From assembly GCA_910578885.1 (NCBI GenBank), contig CAJTSH010000054.1, positions 1 through 16,362 of the forward strand: 16,362 bases of DNA, in the 5' to 3' direction. The position numbers were made by a program, and so were the translations under genes. This DNA is from an uncultured Lachnospiraceae bacterium. Its GTDB lineage: Bacteria > Bacillota > Clostridia > Lachnospirales > Lachnospiraceae. Positions 1 to 7,087 of this stretch are shown piece by piece (positions within the stretch are counted from its first letter, which is position 1; each line of letters opens with the position of its first letter). Below the pieces are notes generated by a model, which searched no databases, was not told the DNA's origin, and saw only the letters and a program-made list of their open reading frames with translations.

Positions 1-51
1 AGGGCGGATTGGGGACTTTCACCCGTTAGAAACGTGCGCCGCTAGGCGCAC
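1..51 (-). mobile_element. Group II intron, 5' end only (class C-like)
   Basis: Read on the minus strand from 51, the sequence opens with GTGCGCC-TAGC-GGCGCAC, a 7-bp hairpin. Then come GTTTCTAAC and GGGTGAAAGTCCC at about 24-12. A GUGYG 5' boundary, a first short hairpin and the GGGUGAAAGUCCC segment are the usual start of bacterial group II introns, and the layout closely follows class C introns such as that of Oceanobacillus iheyensis. The first intron base directly follows the stem-loop at 52-89, and insertion just behind terminator hairpins is the known target choice of class C introns. The intron body, reverse transcriptase gene and 3' end would lie left of the window. The 5' end call rests on pattern memory, without a covariance search. 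Confidence 0.72.
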
Positions 52-89
52 AATAGGGCTGCCACATATCAAAATACGGCAGCCCTATT
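52..89 (-). terminator. Stem-loop terminator of the mannonate dehydratase-family gene, interrupted by the intron
   Basis: A perfect 12-bp inverted repeat (AATAGGGCTGCC and GGCAGCCCTATT) encloses a 14-nt loop, 19 nt beyond the stop codon of the minus-strand gene at 109. No T-run follows on the minus strand, because the group II intron starts at the next base. The T-tract is expected to lie beyond the intron's 3' end, outside the window. Confidence 0.7.
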
Positions 90-108
90 CCTCTCTGCTC
101 CCCTCCTC

Positions 109-1323
109 CTACGGTCTTACAGCCGTACCATCCTCCATCCGGCTGAACATCCATCCGAAATCCATATCGATAGGCGGATACTTCTTCGCGGCCGTCTCAT
201 CAAAATCAACGCCGATTCCGGGCTTGTCATTCAAATAGGCATAACCGCTGCGAACCACCGGACATCCCGGAAATACTTCCTGCTCCGCATCGTTAAAGCC
301 GGCAAACTCCTGAATGCCGAAGTTCGGACTATTCAGATCCAGATGCATCTGTGCCGCCATGCCGACAGGCGACAAATCGTTTGGTCCATGCCAAGCTGTC
401 CGAACCTGAAACGCTTCACAAAATGCGGCAATTTTCCGTGCAGGCGTCAATCCTCCCACATCGCTCAAATGGCAGCGGATAAAATCAATCCACTGATTCT
501 GCACAACGGTCTTCCATTCCAGAGGATGGGTGAAAAGCTCCCCCATTGCCAGCGGAACAGTCGTCTGATTGCGCAGAACCTGAAAATAATTCACCTGTTC
601 CGGCGCAAGGGCATCCTCAATAAAAAACGGTTTAAACCTTTCCAGTTCTTTTACAAAATCCAACGTATCCGCTAAGGCCAGACGTTCATGGATGTCATGC
701 ATAATCTCCAGATTCCATCCTATATCTGTTCGGATACGGTCGAACAGCTTAACAACACTCTGCATATAAGCTCTGGAAGAATAGTAAGCGCCTGCCGGGG
801 CATTGTCCGGCGGCACCATCTTCTGAATGGTTCCGTCAAAATTTCCGCCATAGGTTCCCATATGGCAGCGGATATAGCGGTATCCTTCCTCCATAAACGC
901 ATAAATTTTTTCTTCCACTTCCTCCGGACTCTTACCGTCTGCATGACGGTAAACAGCAATTCCTTCTCTGGCTTTGCCGCCAAAGAGACTATAAACCGGC
1001 ATCCCTGCAAGTTTGCCCTTAATATCCCAGAGAGCCTCGTCCACACCAGAAAGCGCATTGTTCAGAACCGGTCCGTTTCTCCAATAAGAGCTGCCCATCA
1101 TGGACTGCCATATATCCTCAATGTCGTGAACAGATCTTCCTTTCAGCATCGGGCAGAGATATTCTTCAATTGCGGTAACAATTGCCTTATACCTCCATGT
1201 AAAAGTAGCGCATCCCACGCCATATAATTCCGGTTCTGAGGTTTCCACCTTTACTACTACCAGATTATTGCCATGGGGCGCTGTAACAAATACTTTCACG
1301 TCTCTGATTGTAATGTTTTTCAT
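109..1323 (-). CDS. Mannonate dehydratase-subgroup enolase-superfamily protein (ManD/RspA-like)
   Basis: This is a 404-residue enolase-superfamily enzyme, the normal length for the ManD (RspA) subgroup. Members with activity dehydrate D-mannonate, or weakly D-gluconate, to 2-keto-3-deoxygluconate in the cytoplasm. Residues 1-115 form the capping domain and the rest the TIM barrel. The three magnesium ligands fit D210 (in MHDIHERL, with H212 as the likely acid), E236 (FFIEDALAPEQ) and E262 (AMGELF). R152 and Y158 (IRCHMGTYGG) are candidates for the catalytic Arg/Tyr pair, and H312 lies in AWHGPNDLSP. The ATG start has GGAG about 8 nt upstream. No uronate isomerase, fructuronate reductase, KDG kinase or transporter gene lies beside it, so the pathway role is uncertain. 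The subgroup is known to include low-activity and inactive members, so the family call is firm and the substrate is not. Confidence 0.9.
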   Translation of the reverse strand: MKNITIRDVKVFVTAPHGNNLVVVKVETSEPELYGVGCATFTWRYKAIVTAIEEYLCPMLKGRSVHDIEDIWQSMMGSSYWRNGPVLNNALSGVDEALWDIKGKLAGMPVYSLFGGKAREGIAVYRHADGKSPEEVEEKIYAFMEEGYRYIRCHMGTYGGNFDGTIQKMVPPDNAPAGAYYSSRAYMQSVVKLFDRIRTDIGWNLEIMHDIHERLALADTLDFVKELERFKPFFIEDALAPEQVNYFQVLRNQTTVPLAMGELFTHPLEWKTVVQNQWIDFIRCHLSDVGGLTPARKIAAFCEAFQVRTAWHGPNDLSPVGMAAQMHLDLNSPNFGIQEFAGFNDAEQEVFPGCPVVRSGYAYLNDKPGIGVDFDETAAKKYPPIDMDFGWMFSRMEDGTAVRP

Positions 1324-1376
1324 CGCATTTCTCCTTTCCTTTTACTGTAGATTTTGCTTTTTTTATAATTTTAGGC

Positions 1377-2996
1377 TTACCTAGATGCTTCCAGCACTTC
1401 TACTTTACACCTATGCTTCTTTGTCTCCTTGAAATAGCTAATACCAACAGCTAATATTCTTCCAGTATATTTCACTTTTTCACCTAATTTTCCCATGAAT
1501 CGAAGCGCATACTTCTTATCCCTGATTTGGGCGATCGCCTCTTCCGGCGTACTATCCACTTTTAATTCGAGGATTATGCAATCACCGCTCTTTCGCTCAG
1601 GATAAAAAATAAAGTCTACAAAATCTTTTCCTGCCTTATCCTCCCGTTCAACCCGATACTTATTTCGGGCAGAAAGATAGCATAAATTAACTACCGCAGA
1701 CAATTCAACCTCGCTGTTATAGGACAAAATAGGAGATTCTGTATCATGCGCAAACTGAAGGATTTCCTCCATCACCTTTGTATTACCGGATATTGTAGCC
1801 TGAAGCATTTGTTCGGATTTTTTTGCCAGATAGTACACATATCCCAAAGAATCCTTGGATAGCAATAATTCATTAAATTTATCCATCAATTCCTTATTGG
1901 GAATCAGAACTTTTCCCTCTTCATAGGTTAAAAGACCATAGACCACCATTGCTGAATATATCTGCTCTCTGGAATTTATTTCCATAGAAGCAGCCGCAAA
2001 CTGCCCTATATCTGATGTAACCCGCTCCCCCGACACCATAAGAACTAAATCATCCCTTACATCTTCAACATTATTTCGAATATAATAAAATAACTCGTCA
2101 TATGGACCCGAGCTGGTCCAATAATTTCGGAGCTGATTATCCGACAGTGCCAAAACAATAGAATGCGGATTATAAAGCCGGTTGCCCATAGCAGTATAAT
2201 AACCATCATACCAAATGCGAAGATCGCTGCGGCTAAACCTGGGAGCCTCTACTCTGTTTTTATAAATTTCATAAAGACAATCCACTTCCTCATCCAAAAA
2301 TCCGAAATATTCACTGAACTTTTGAGATGTAACCATATCATACTCCACAAACATATTCAATTCGGAACCGCTGGAATACTTGGCAATCGGAAGAACACCC
2401 GTCATATATGCAAACTCCACATACGGCTGATCTTTTAGCATGTTCCTTAAAAATAAAAGATAGTCTTGCTGCCCTTCTTTAAAGATAAACGGTATATGAA
2501 AAACCGCATCCCATTCATCCATCACAAATAGGAATTTATTCTCTGTTATTTCATAAATCTTTTGGCAGGCATCCCATACAGAATCAGTTTTGCTTATGCC
2601 ACAATCAGGATAAGCAGCTATCAAATCTCCTACAATGCCATCCTGAATACGGGCTATATACTGTCCATAATTTTTACAATCCCTTGGGGTTTTGCTAAAA
2701 TCAATATAGATAATATCATGCCGGTTCAAATGAACTTCATATGCGTCTTTTTTCGAAATTGCCAGACGATCAAATATCCGGTCTCTTTTATCTGTTTTCC
2801 CAAAGAACGCTCCCACCATATTTGCCATTACCGTTTTCCCAAAACGCCGGGGTCTTGTAATACAATAATAACAGTTTATTTTCTCAATTGCAGGGATTAG
2901 TTCATCTAACAAAAGCGATTTGTCAACAAAATACGTATCCTGCATGACCTTTCTATATGCTTCATATGGAACCTTACTATTTAAAAACATTCCCAT
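1377..2996 (-). CDS. AAA-ATPase-like protein with C-terminal PD-(D/E)XK nuclease-fold domain
   Basis: This 539-residue protein belongs to the large family with an N-terminal AAA-ATPase-like domain and a C-terminal PD-(D/E)XK (DUF1703-type) domain, common in gut Clostridia and Bacteroidetes and without a proven function. Near the N-terminus is the family's YFVDKS motif, then a Walker A variant RPRRFGKT at about 48-55, a Walker B-like LFVMDEWD at about 156-163, and a C-terminal D..D...(15 or more residues)..ELK nuclease-fold core at about 458-479. I chose the ATG at 2996 because the GAGGGGG ribosome site (3008-3014) abuts or overlaps the GTG at 3008 and is better spaced from 2996; 2990 is another option. 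No conserved partner lies next to it. Members often occur in many copies per genome, so it may be a selfish or defence-type gene, which is inference. Confidence 0.85.
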   Translation of the reverse strand: MGMFLNSKVPYEAYRKVMQDTYFVDKSLLLDELIPAIEKINCYYCITRPRRFGKTVMANMVGAFFGKTDKRDRIFDRLAISKKDAYEVHLNRHDIIYIDFSKTPRDCKNYGQYIARIQDGIVGDLIAAYPDCGISKTDSVWDACQKIYEITENKFLFVMDEWDAVFHIPFIFKEGQQDYLLFLRNMLKDQPYVEFAYMTGVLPIAKYSSGSELNMFVEYDMVTSQKFSEYFGFLDEEVDCLYEIYKNRVEAPRFSRSDLRIWYDGYYTAMGNRLYNPHSIVLALSDNQLRNYWTSSGPYDELFYYIRNNVEDVRDDLVLMVSGERVTSDIGQFAAASMEINSREQIYSAMVVYGLLTYEEGKVLIPNKELMDKFNELLLSKDSLGYVYYLAKKSEQMLQATISGNTKVMEEILQFAHDTESPILSYNSEVELSAVVNLCYLSARNKYRVEREDKAGKDFVDFIFYPERKSGDCIILELKVDSTPEEAIAQIRDKKYALRFMGKLGEKVKYTGRILAVGISYFKETKKHRCKVEVLEASR

Positions 2997-3026
2997 ATCC
3001 GTATACACCCCCTCTAGCTCCCCTTC

Positions 3027-3054
3027 ATTTTAACAGAACCGATAAAGAATGCAA
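3027..3054 (-). promoter_or_regulatory. Candidate sigma-A promoter for the AAA-ATPase-like gene
   Basis: On the minus strand TTGCAT (3054-3049) is separated by 16 nt from TAAAAT (3032-3027). It lies about 30 nt upstream of the start codon chosen for the gene at 1377-2996. Called by eye only. Confidence 0.45.
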
Positions 3055-3121
3055 CATATTTGTAACTGTTCAACCAATAGCCGAACCGTTAAAGATATTT
3101 GCATTCTTTTTCATGTACTAT

Positions 3122-3150
3122 TTGCATATTACAATAATTATTGATATACT
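3122..3150 (+). promoter_or_regulatory. Candidate sigma-A promoter for the CPBP protease gene
   Basis: TTGCAT (3122-3127), a 17-nt spacer and TATACT (3145-3150) make a good housekeeping promoter about 53 nt upstream of the ATG at 3204. It is divergent from the promoter at 3027-3054 in the 207-bp gap between the two genes. Confidence 0.55.
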
Positions 3151-3203
3151 AACTATAACTTTATCAGGCAATCTTATGTCTGTATGATTGATTGGAGGTA
3201 CCC

Positions 3204-4085
3204 ATGAAAAAAATCGGACGAATTTTATTTTGTTTTCTACCGTTTCTCCTTGCCTATGCGATTCAAATCCTTGTATCCATCCCAATTACAGGAATTGTTT
3301 TTCTGGACGCCATTATGAAGGCTCCCCAGAATTCCAACTTCTGGGATATGTATATGGATTTTGCGGAAAGCCTTATGAATCAGAATTTTACCAGCGTGGT
3401 TTCCCTGTTCTATTCCGCCTCAGTTGTCATCGTATTCGGTTTCTGGTATCAGAAAAAGTTTCATGCGCTGGATATGGGCAGTATCCCTTCGCATTTCAAT
3501 CCGATGATTCTGCTCGGTCTTTTGCTGTTAGTTCCGGGACTGCAGTACGTCACCAGCTATGTGGTGTCCCTTACCGCAGCCATTCACCCGCAATGGCTGG
3601 AGCGCTATGAAAGTCTGGTGGAAACTGCCGGACTGACCGATGCATCCCTGCTTTTAGTCATCTATGCAGTTATCATTGGTCCAATCTGTGAAGAATTGAT
3701 TTACCGCGGCGTTACCCTTGCTTACGCAGAAAAGGAAATGCCATTTTTCCTTGCCAATTTCCTTCAGGCGTTTTTGTTCGGCGTATATCATCTGAATGTC
3801 ATCCAAGGCGTATACGCATTTTTTATCGGTCTGTTCTTTGGCTATATTTTTCACAAGACTAAGAGCATATTTCCGACGATGCTGCTGCACATCTGCTTTA
3901 ACTGCTGGGGATTATTTGCAAACGAAAACTTCATGTACAAATCAGACACACCCTTTTTCTTTCTACTCTGGTTTGTGCTCGGAGTTGTCCTGACAGTTCT
4001 CGGTCTCCTCTCGGTAAAAAAGGGGGCAGATATACTGAATCGGAAAGCAGAAGCTAAAGTTTTTACAAATTCTTCCGATATTTAA
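3204..4085 (+). CDS. CPBP-family intramembrane metalloprotease (CAAX protease/YdiL-like)
   Basis: This 293-residue polytopic membrane protein has the three motifs of the CPBP (Abi/CAAX prenyl protease 2) family. They are EELIYR with E163, E164 and R168; F192-x3-H196 (FGVYHLN); and H229-x3-N233 (LLHICFN). The glutamates and histidines form the metal site, buried in the membrane. Hydrophobic segments are visible at about 8-35, 65-80, 100-122, 148-165, 183-215 and 246-270. I chose the ATG at 3204 because GGAGGT (3194-3199) lies just upstream; an in-frame TTG at 3192 would place the ribosome site inside the gene. Bacterial members act in bacteriocin self-immunity, peptide maturation or membrane-protein cleavage, and none of these is indicated by the neighbours. 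The last codons contain a sigma-D promoter serving the next gene. Confidence 0.88.
   Translation: MKKIGRILFCFLPFLLAYAIQILVSIPITGIVFLDAIMKAPQNSNFWDMYMDFAESLMNQNFTSVVSLFYSASVVIVFGFWYQKKFHALDMGSIPSHFNPMILLGLLLLVPGLQYVTSYVVSLTAAIHPQWLERYESLVETAGLTDASLLLVIYAVIIGPICEELIYRGVTLAYAEKEMPFFLANFLQAFLFGVYHLNVIQGVYAFFIGLFFGYIFHKTKSIFPTMLLHICFNCWGLFANENFMYKSDTPFFFLLWFVLGVVLTVLGLLSVKKGADILNRKAEAKVFTNSSDI
4055..4081 (+). promoter_or_regulatory. Sigma-D (sigma-28, flagellar) type promoter for the gene at 4258
   Basis: TAAA at 4055-4058, in fact TAAAGTTT as in the classic flagellar -35, is followed 16 nt later by CCGATAT (4075-4081). The Bacillus SigD consensus is TAAA, 14-16 nt, CCGATAT. It overlaps the last codons of the CPBP gene and would give a leader of about 170 nt before the ATG at 4258. 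Both elements match exactly, and a second match occurs at 7055-7079, which raises confidence. Confidence 0.7.
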
Positions 4086-4147
4086 TTTGTAGGAACTTGT
4101 TTTCCGGCCAGAAACAGGTACACAAAATAATATCGGAACGAACCACG

Positions 4148-4198
4148 GACGGTTAGATATTGGGAAAAAGGGATTTTTCCTGATTCAGCCGTCTTTTT
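4148..4198 (+). terminator. Terminator-like hairpin between the sigma-D promoter and the gene at 4258
   Basis: GACGGTT (4148-4154) pairs with AGCCGTC (4187-4193) with one G-T pair, and TTTTT (4194-4198) follows. An inner perfect hairpin, GGAAAAA-GGGA-TTTTTCC, lies at 4163-4180. It could end transcription of the CPBP gene. It also lies inside the leader of the sigma-D transcript, where it would act as an attenuator or be read through. Confidence 0.5.
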
Positions 4199-4257
4199 AT
4201 ATAGCCGGCAGGGAGGCTGTCTCTATAAAAGGGAACGTTTCTCAAGGGGGAAATGAA

Positions 4258-5328
4258 ATGATTATTCAATCCAGCAACGTAGGGATGAATAGCAGACACG
4301 TTTACAAAAAAACCGAAGCCTCCATTACCTCATTAAATGTATGGGGAGGCGTAAAAAACGAAAACAGCACAAACGGAGTTGTCATCACTTCACGCGACGG
4401 TGAACCGGAACAAAAAAACGACTCTTCCGGCAACAGCTTTACCAGCTCCATGCAGGATATCTACAACCGCTTCCAAAGTTCCCAGCGCGTCAGTGCTTCA
4501 CCTGTTTCAGACCTTAGAAGCACGATACATAAGATGCAGACGGAAACCTTAAGCTGGCTGTTTCGCCTTTTCTTCGGCGGCAAGGCGAAATTGATGGATC
4601 AATCCGAAAATACGGAATTTGTAAGCCAGATGCAGCAAGAGTTCGGCGGGCACTATGAGAGCACATACTATTATGATGAAACTGAATATACAAACTTTAA
4701 AACGACCGGAACCGCGGTGACGGCAGACGGCAGGGAAATCAATTTCAATGTCAATTTGCAGATGTCAAGGCAGTTTATGGAATATTCCAATACAGTAATT
4801 GATTTCGGCGCTGCACAGCTGACCGACCCGCTCGTAATCAATCTGAACAACAATGTTACCCAGGTATCAGACCAGACCTTCCGTTTTGACATTGATGCGG
4901 ACGGAACCTTAGATACAATTTCCATGCTTGGTCCTGGCAGCGGATATCTCGCCTTAGATAAGAACGGAGACGGTATCATCAATGACGGAAGCGAACTCTT
5001 CGGCACAACAAACGGCAACGGCTTTGCAGATCTTGCAGCCTATGACTCTGACGGTAACGGATGGATCGACGAAGCGGATGAAATTTTTGACAAACTGCGC
5101 ATCTGGAGCAAGGACGCAAGCGGCAAGGATGTCTTAGTTGGGCTTGGTGCGGCAGGCGTTGGCGCTATTTATCTTGGAAGCGCTGAAACAGAATTTTCTT
5201 TAAATTCAGCAAAAACCAACAATACAAATGCGGTCATTCGTCAGACCGGTATCTTTCTTTATGAAAACGGCAATGTCGGTACGATTCAGCAGATGGATGT
5301 CGCAAAACAGTTTACCGCTTCCAGCTAA
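4258..5328 (+). CDS. Uncharacterised protein with EF-hand-like calcium-binding C-terminal domain, sigma-D driven
   Basis: This 356-residue protein has no signal peptide and no membrane segment. Residues 1-85 are polar, low-complexity and probably disordered. Residues 110-180 form a domain I do not recognise. Residues 189-310 match the Asp/Gly-rich module often seen at the ends of RTX-type or VCBS-type proteins: DPLVINL at 190-196, DIDADGTLD at 211-219, LDKNGDGIINDGSELFG at 233-249 and YDSDGNGWIDEADEIF at 262-277. The last has EF-hand loop spacing and should bind calcium. The start has AAGGGGG 7 nt upstream; an ATG at 4253 reads only two codons. A sigma-D promoter precedes it, so expression with flagella is likely, though no flagellar gene is in the window. 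Its cellular location and role are unknown. Confidence 0.85.
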   Translation: MIIQSSNVGMNSRHVYKKTEASITSLNVWGGVKNENSTNGVVITSRDGEPEQKNDSSGNSFTSSMQDIYNRFQSSQRVSASPVSDLRSTIHKMQTETLSWLFRLFFGGKAKLMDQSENTEFVSQMQQEFGGHYESTYYYDETEYTNFKTTGTAVTADGREINFNVNLQMSRQFMEYSNTVIDFGAAQLTDPLVINLNNNVTQVSDQTFRFDIDADGTLDTISMLGPGSGYLALDKNGDGIINDGSELFGTTNGNGFADLAAYDSDGNGWIDEADEIFDKLRIWSKDASGKDVLVGLGAAGVGAIYLGSAETEFSLNSAKTNNTNAVIRQTGIFLYENGNVGTIQQMDVAKQFTASS

Positions 5329-5371
5329 AGCAACGCTTGGACAGGCAGAATATTGAAACACATGCGAAGGA

Positions 5372-5414
5372 AAAGACTGTCATATTATGAAATTTTCATT
5401 GTATGACAGTCTTT
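5372..5414. terminator. Bidirectional terminator between convergent genes
   Basis: A perfect 13-bp inverted repeat (AAAGACTGTCATA at 5372-5384 and TATGACAGTCTTT at 5402-5414) is extended inside the loop by ATGAAA/TTTCAT. The result is a hairpin of nearly 20 bp with one small internal bulge. It lies between the convergent genes ending at 5328 (plus) and 5459 (minus), and its A/T-rich arms give T-runs in both directions. Confidence 0.85.
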
Positions 5415-5458
5415 GCTTTACCCTCTGTCTCTTTAAAATGAACATGCTGTCTTCTGCA

Positions 5459-6433
5459 CTAATTATTCAAATACCCTTGTTTTTCCTCTGCATCTGACCA
5501 TATTCTTTCATAGCGGATTCCAATATTTTCAAATATATCCTCCCATGCAGAAAACTTTTGCATCTCTTCTATATTTTCCCGGTTGTTCTGCAGCCATTGA
5601 TAAACCGCCTGACAGGTATCTTCCGGAAATAAAACGCCCCAGTTATTTTTATGGTTTTCGTTATCATTATAGGACATTCCGTTATATCCCCAAGATAGAA
5701 TTCCCTGATTCGTTCTCTGCGCCAAGCCCTTAAATTCTAAATCTGCCCATATGTAACCGGCATTTTTGTCCCCTACCAGATTCGGATACTTCCTGTAATA
5801 CTCTTCTGCCAATGCCTCATATTGTTTTCTATCCGCTTCGCCCTGTAAAAGGACTTTTCCTCCCCTTCCTTCTTCACCGTCTCTTACCAGATACTGTATC
5901 CCCGTACCGGAATGTCTTTTTAACGTAAATCCCTGCAGCTCTTCCACTTCCAGCGCATCTTTTCCCATGACCTTTTGTAAATCCGCTTTCAATTCCTGAT
6001 CCAAGACCAAGGCGTCATAACTCATAGTTCCATGTTCTGAAATCAAGAACTGTTTCCCGGTTGCAGCATCCTGCCTTATTCTGATATCCGAATAAGAAAA
6101 TGCTCCCAGACGTTCGCCCTGCTTATTATAAATATCAAAGCATTGCGATTTCTGATCCGGTACAATCCTGTAATTTTCGGATTCATACGTTTGATATGCT
6201 GTTTTTATCTCATGCGTGCCGCAGGCTGACGACATTAGATAAGCATCTAAAATCGTTCTCGCATCTGCTGTTTTTGCGCCGCTCTCATTCTCAAGCGAAT
6301 CCCATGCTTCTTTTCTCGTATCTGTGATGCTGTCCATTCGGCTTGAGAAGTTCCCGCCAGATGTGCTTTTTCCTGCCCCGCCTGCCGGATATCCTGTCAG
6401 ATTACTTGTTGTTTTAATCCCGATTATGCTCAT
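5459..6433 (-). CDS. Uncharacterised protein, second gene of a sigma-D driven pair
   Basis: This is a 324-residue soluble protein that I do not recognise. Residues 1-35 are rich in Gly, Ser and Thr (GGAGKSTSGGNFSSRMDS) and likely disordered. The middle (about 90-200) alternates short beta-type stretches (FDIYNKQGERLGAFSY, FTLKRHSGTGIQYLVRD). The C-terminal third is rich in Trp, Tyr and Asn (WADLEFKGLAQRTNQGILSWGYNGMSYND). There is no signal peptide or membrane segment. I chose the ATG at 6433 over the one at 6445 because GGAGG lies between them, and because 6433 gives an ATGA overlap with the stop of the preceding gene, so the two are translationally coupled. The layout recalls uncharacterised Lachnospiraceae families with a Ser/Gly-rich start; this resemblance is from memory and weak. 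The gene ends before the hairpin at 5372-5414. Confidence 0.8.
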   Translation of the reverse strand: MSIIGIKTTSNLTGYPAGGAGKSTSGGNFSSRMDSITDTRKEAWDSLENESGAKTADARTILDAYLMSSACGTHEIKTAYQTYESENYRIVPDQKSQCFDIYNKQGERLGAFSYSDIRIRQDAATGKQFLISEHGTMSYDALVLDQELKADLQKVMGKDALEVEELQGFTLKRHSGTGIQYLVRDGEEGRGGKVLLQGEADRKQYEALAEEYYRKYPNLVGDKNAGYIWADLEFKGLAQRTNQGILSWGYNGMSYNDNENHKNNWGVLFPEDTCQAVYQWLQNNRENIEEMQKFSAWEDIFENIGIRYERIWSDAEEKQGYLNN

Positions 6434-7020
6434 GTTTTCCTCCATTCTGTGCGTTTTTCAGCACACCCTGTAGCCAATATCTGCATGGCGGTCTGTATAT
6501 CCTCTTCTGCCAGACAGACGCTTAACTCACGATACTGCCAGCACAGCTTATCTAAGGATTGCTCTCCTACAATTATTTTCTTATTCTTTTCATTTCCCAA
6601 ATCATCGGGATAACCCTCAAGCCAATACAGCGTACTTCCATCCGGGTAAATCATCATGCCCGCACTCTTCACCGGGGGCTGCAGGGCGTTTACTTTTGCC
6701 TGCTGCTGCGGACTGCAAAATTCTGCAATTTCACTCAGGACCTTCTTTTTTAACGCCGGGTCTTTTTCCATTTTTGATAACACTTTCGGGGAAATCCTCA
6801 CATAATTCTTACACCGTATATCGTAGGAATCAATAATCTGTTGATAGCTCCCTGTGCTTCCGACATCTAATACCACATTGTAATTTCTGTGGATTTCCTC
6901 TGCAATTTTTCCCCCTGTCACCTGATTCATCCACTCTCCGAAATCGATTTCCTGTGAATTTGTGACTTTTGGCAGAGAATCTTTTAGTTGTATATGAAAA
7001 TAAATTGCATGAATATCCAT
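6430..7020 (-). CDS. Uncharacterised protein, first gene of a sigma-D driven pair
   Basis: This is a 196-residue soluble protein of unknown function. It has no signal peptide or membrane segment. Features worth matching include VVLDVGSTGSYQQIIDSYDI at about 46-65, YVRISPKVLSKMEKDP at about 71-86 and MIYPDGSTLYWLEGYPDDL at about 123-141. The pattern of an 'ISP.vL.kM..D' segment followed by a mixed C-terminal half recalls conserved hypothetical proteins of Clostridia; I cannot name the family. I took the ATG at 7020 because GAGAGGA lies about 7 nt upstream and because the longer frame back to 7122 would run through the sigma-D promoter at 7055-7079. The stop shares ATGA with the next gene's start. 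It is the promoter-proximal member of a two-gene unit. Confidence 0.8.
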   Translation of the reverse strand: MDIHAIYFHIQLKDSLPKVTNSQEIDFGEWMNQVTGGKIAEEIHRNYNVVLDVGSTGSYQQIIDSYDIRCKNYVRISPKVLSKMEKDPALKKKVLSEIAEFCSPQQQAKVNALQPPVKSAGMMIYPDGSTLYWLEGYPDDLGNEKNKKIIVGEQSLDKLCWQYRELSVCLAEEDIQTAMQILATGCAEKRTEWRKT

Positions 7021-7054
7021 TCGCCGTTCCTCTCTTTTCCCTAGTCTACCATTT

Positions 7055-7079
7055 ATATCGGCAGATTTTTTTGATTTTA
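7055..7079 (-). promoter_or_regulatory. Sigma-D (flagellar) type promoter for the 7020-5459 gene pair
   Basis: On the minus strand TAAA (7079-7076) is followed after 14 nt by CCGATAT (7061-7055), preceded by G to give GCCGATAT. This is an exact match to the SigD consensus with allowed spacing. The start of transcription would be about 28 nt before the ATG at 7020, an ordinary leader length. Confidence 0.75.
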
Positions 7080-7087
7080 CGGCGAAA

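Noticed and set aside
343..1227. Open frames on the plus strand, and another minus-strand frame, inside the mannonate dehydratase-family gene
   Set aside because: They are overlapped entirely by a gene with full family motifs, have no ribosome sites and make sequences of no recognisable kind.
3654..3993. Open frames of 65-78 codons inside the CPBP protease gene
   Set aside because: They lie over the EELIYR and FxxxH motif region of a clear membrane protease and lack ribosome sites.
4082..4257. c-di-GMP riboswitch in the leader of the sigma-D driven gene
   Set aside because: The motility link made it tempting, but I see neither the conserved core of class I nor that of class II; only simple hairpins are present.
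4253..4261. ATG at 4253 as the start of the calcium-binding protein
   Set aside because: It reads ATG AAA TGA, a two-codon frame. The in-frame ATG at 4258 opens the real gene.
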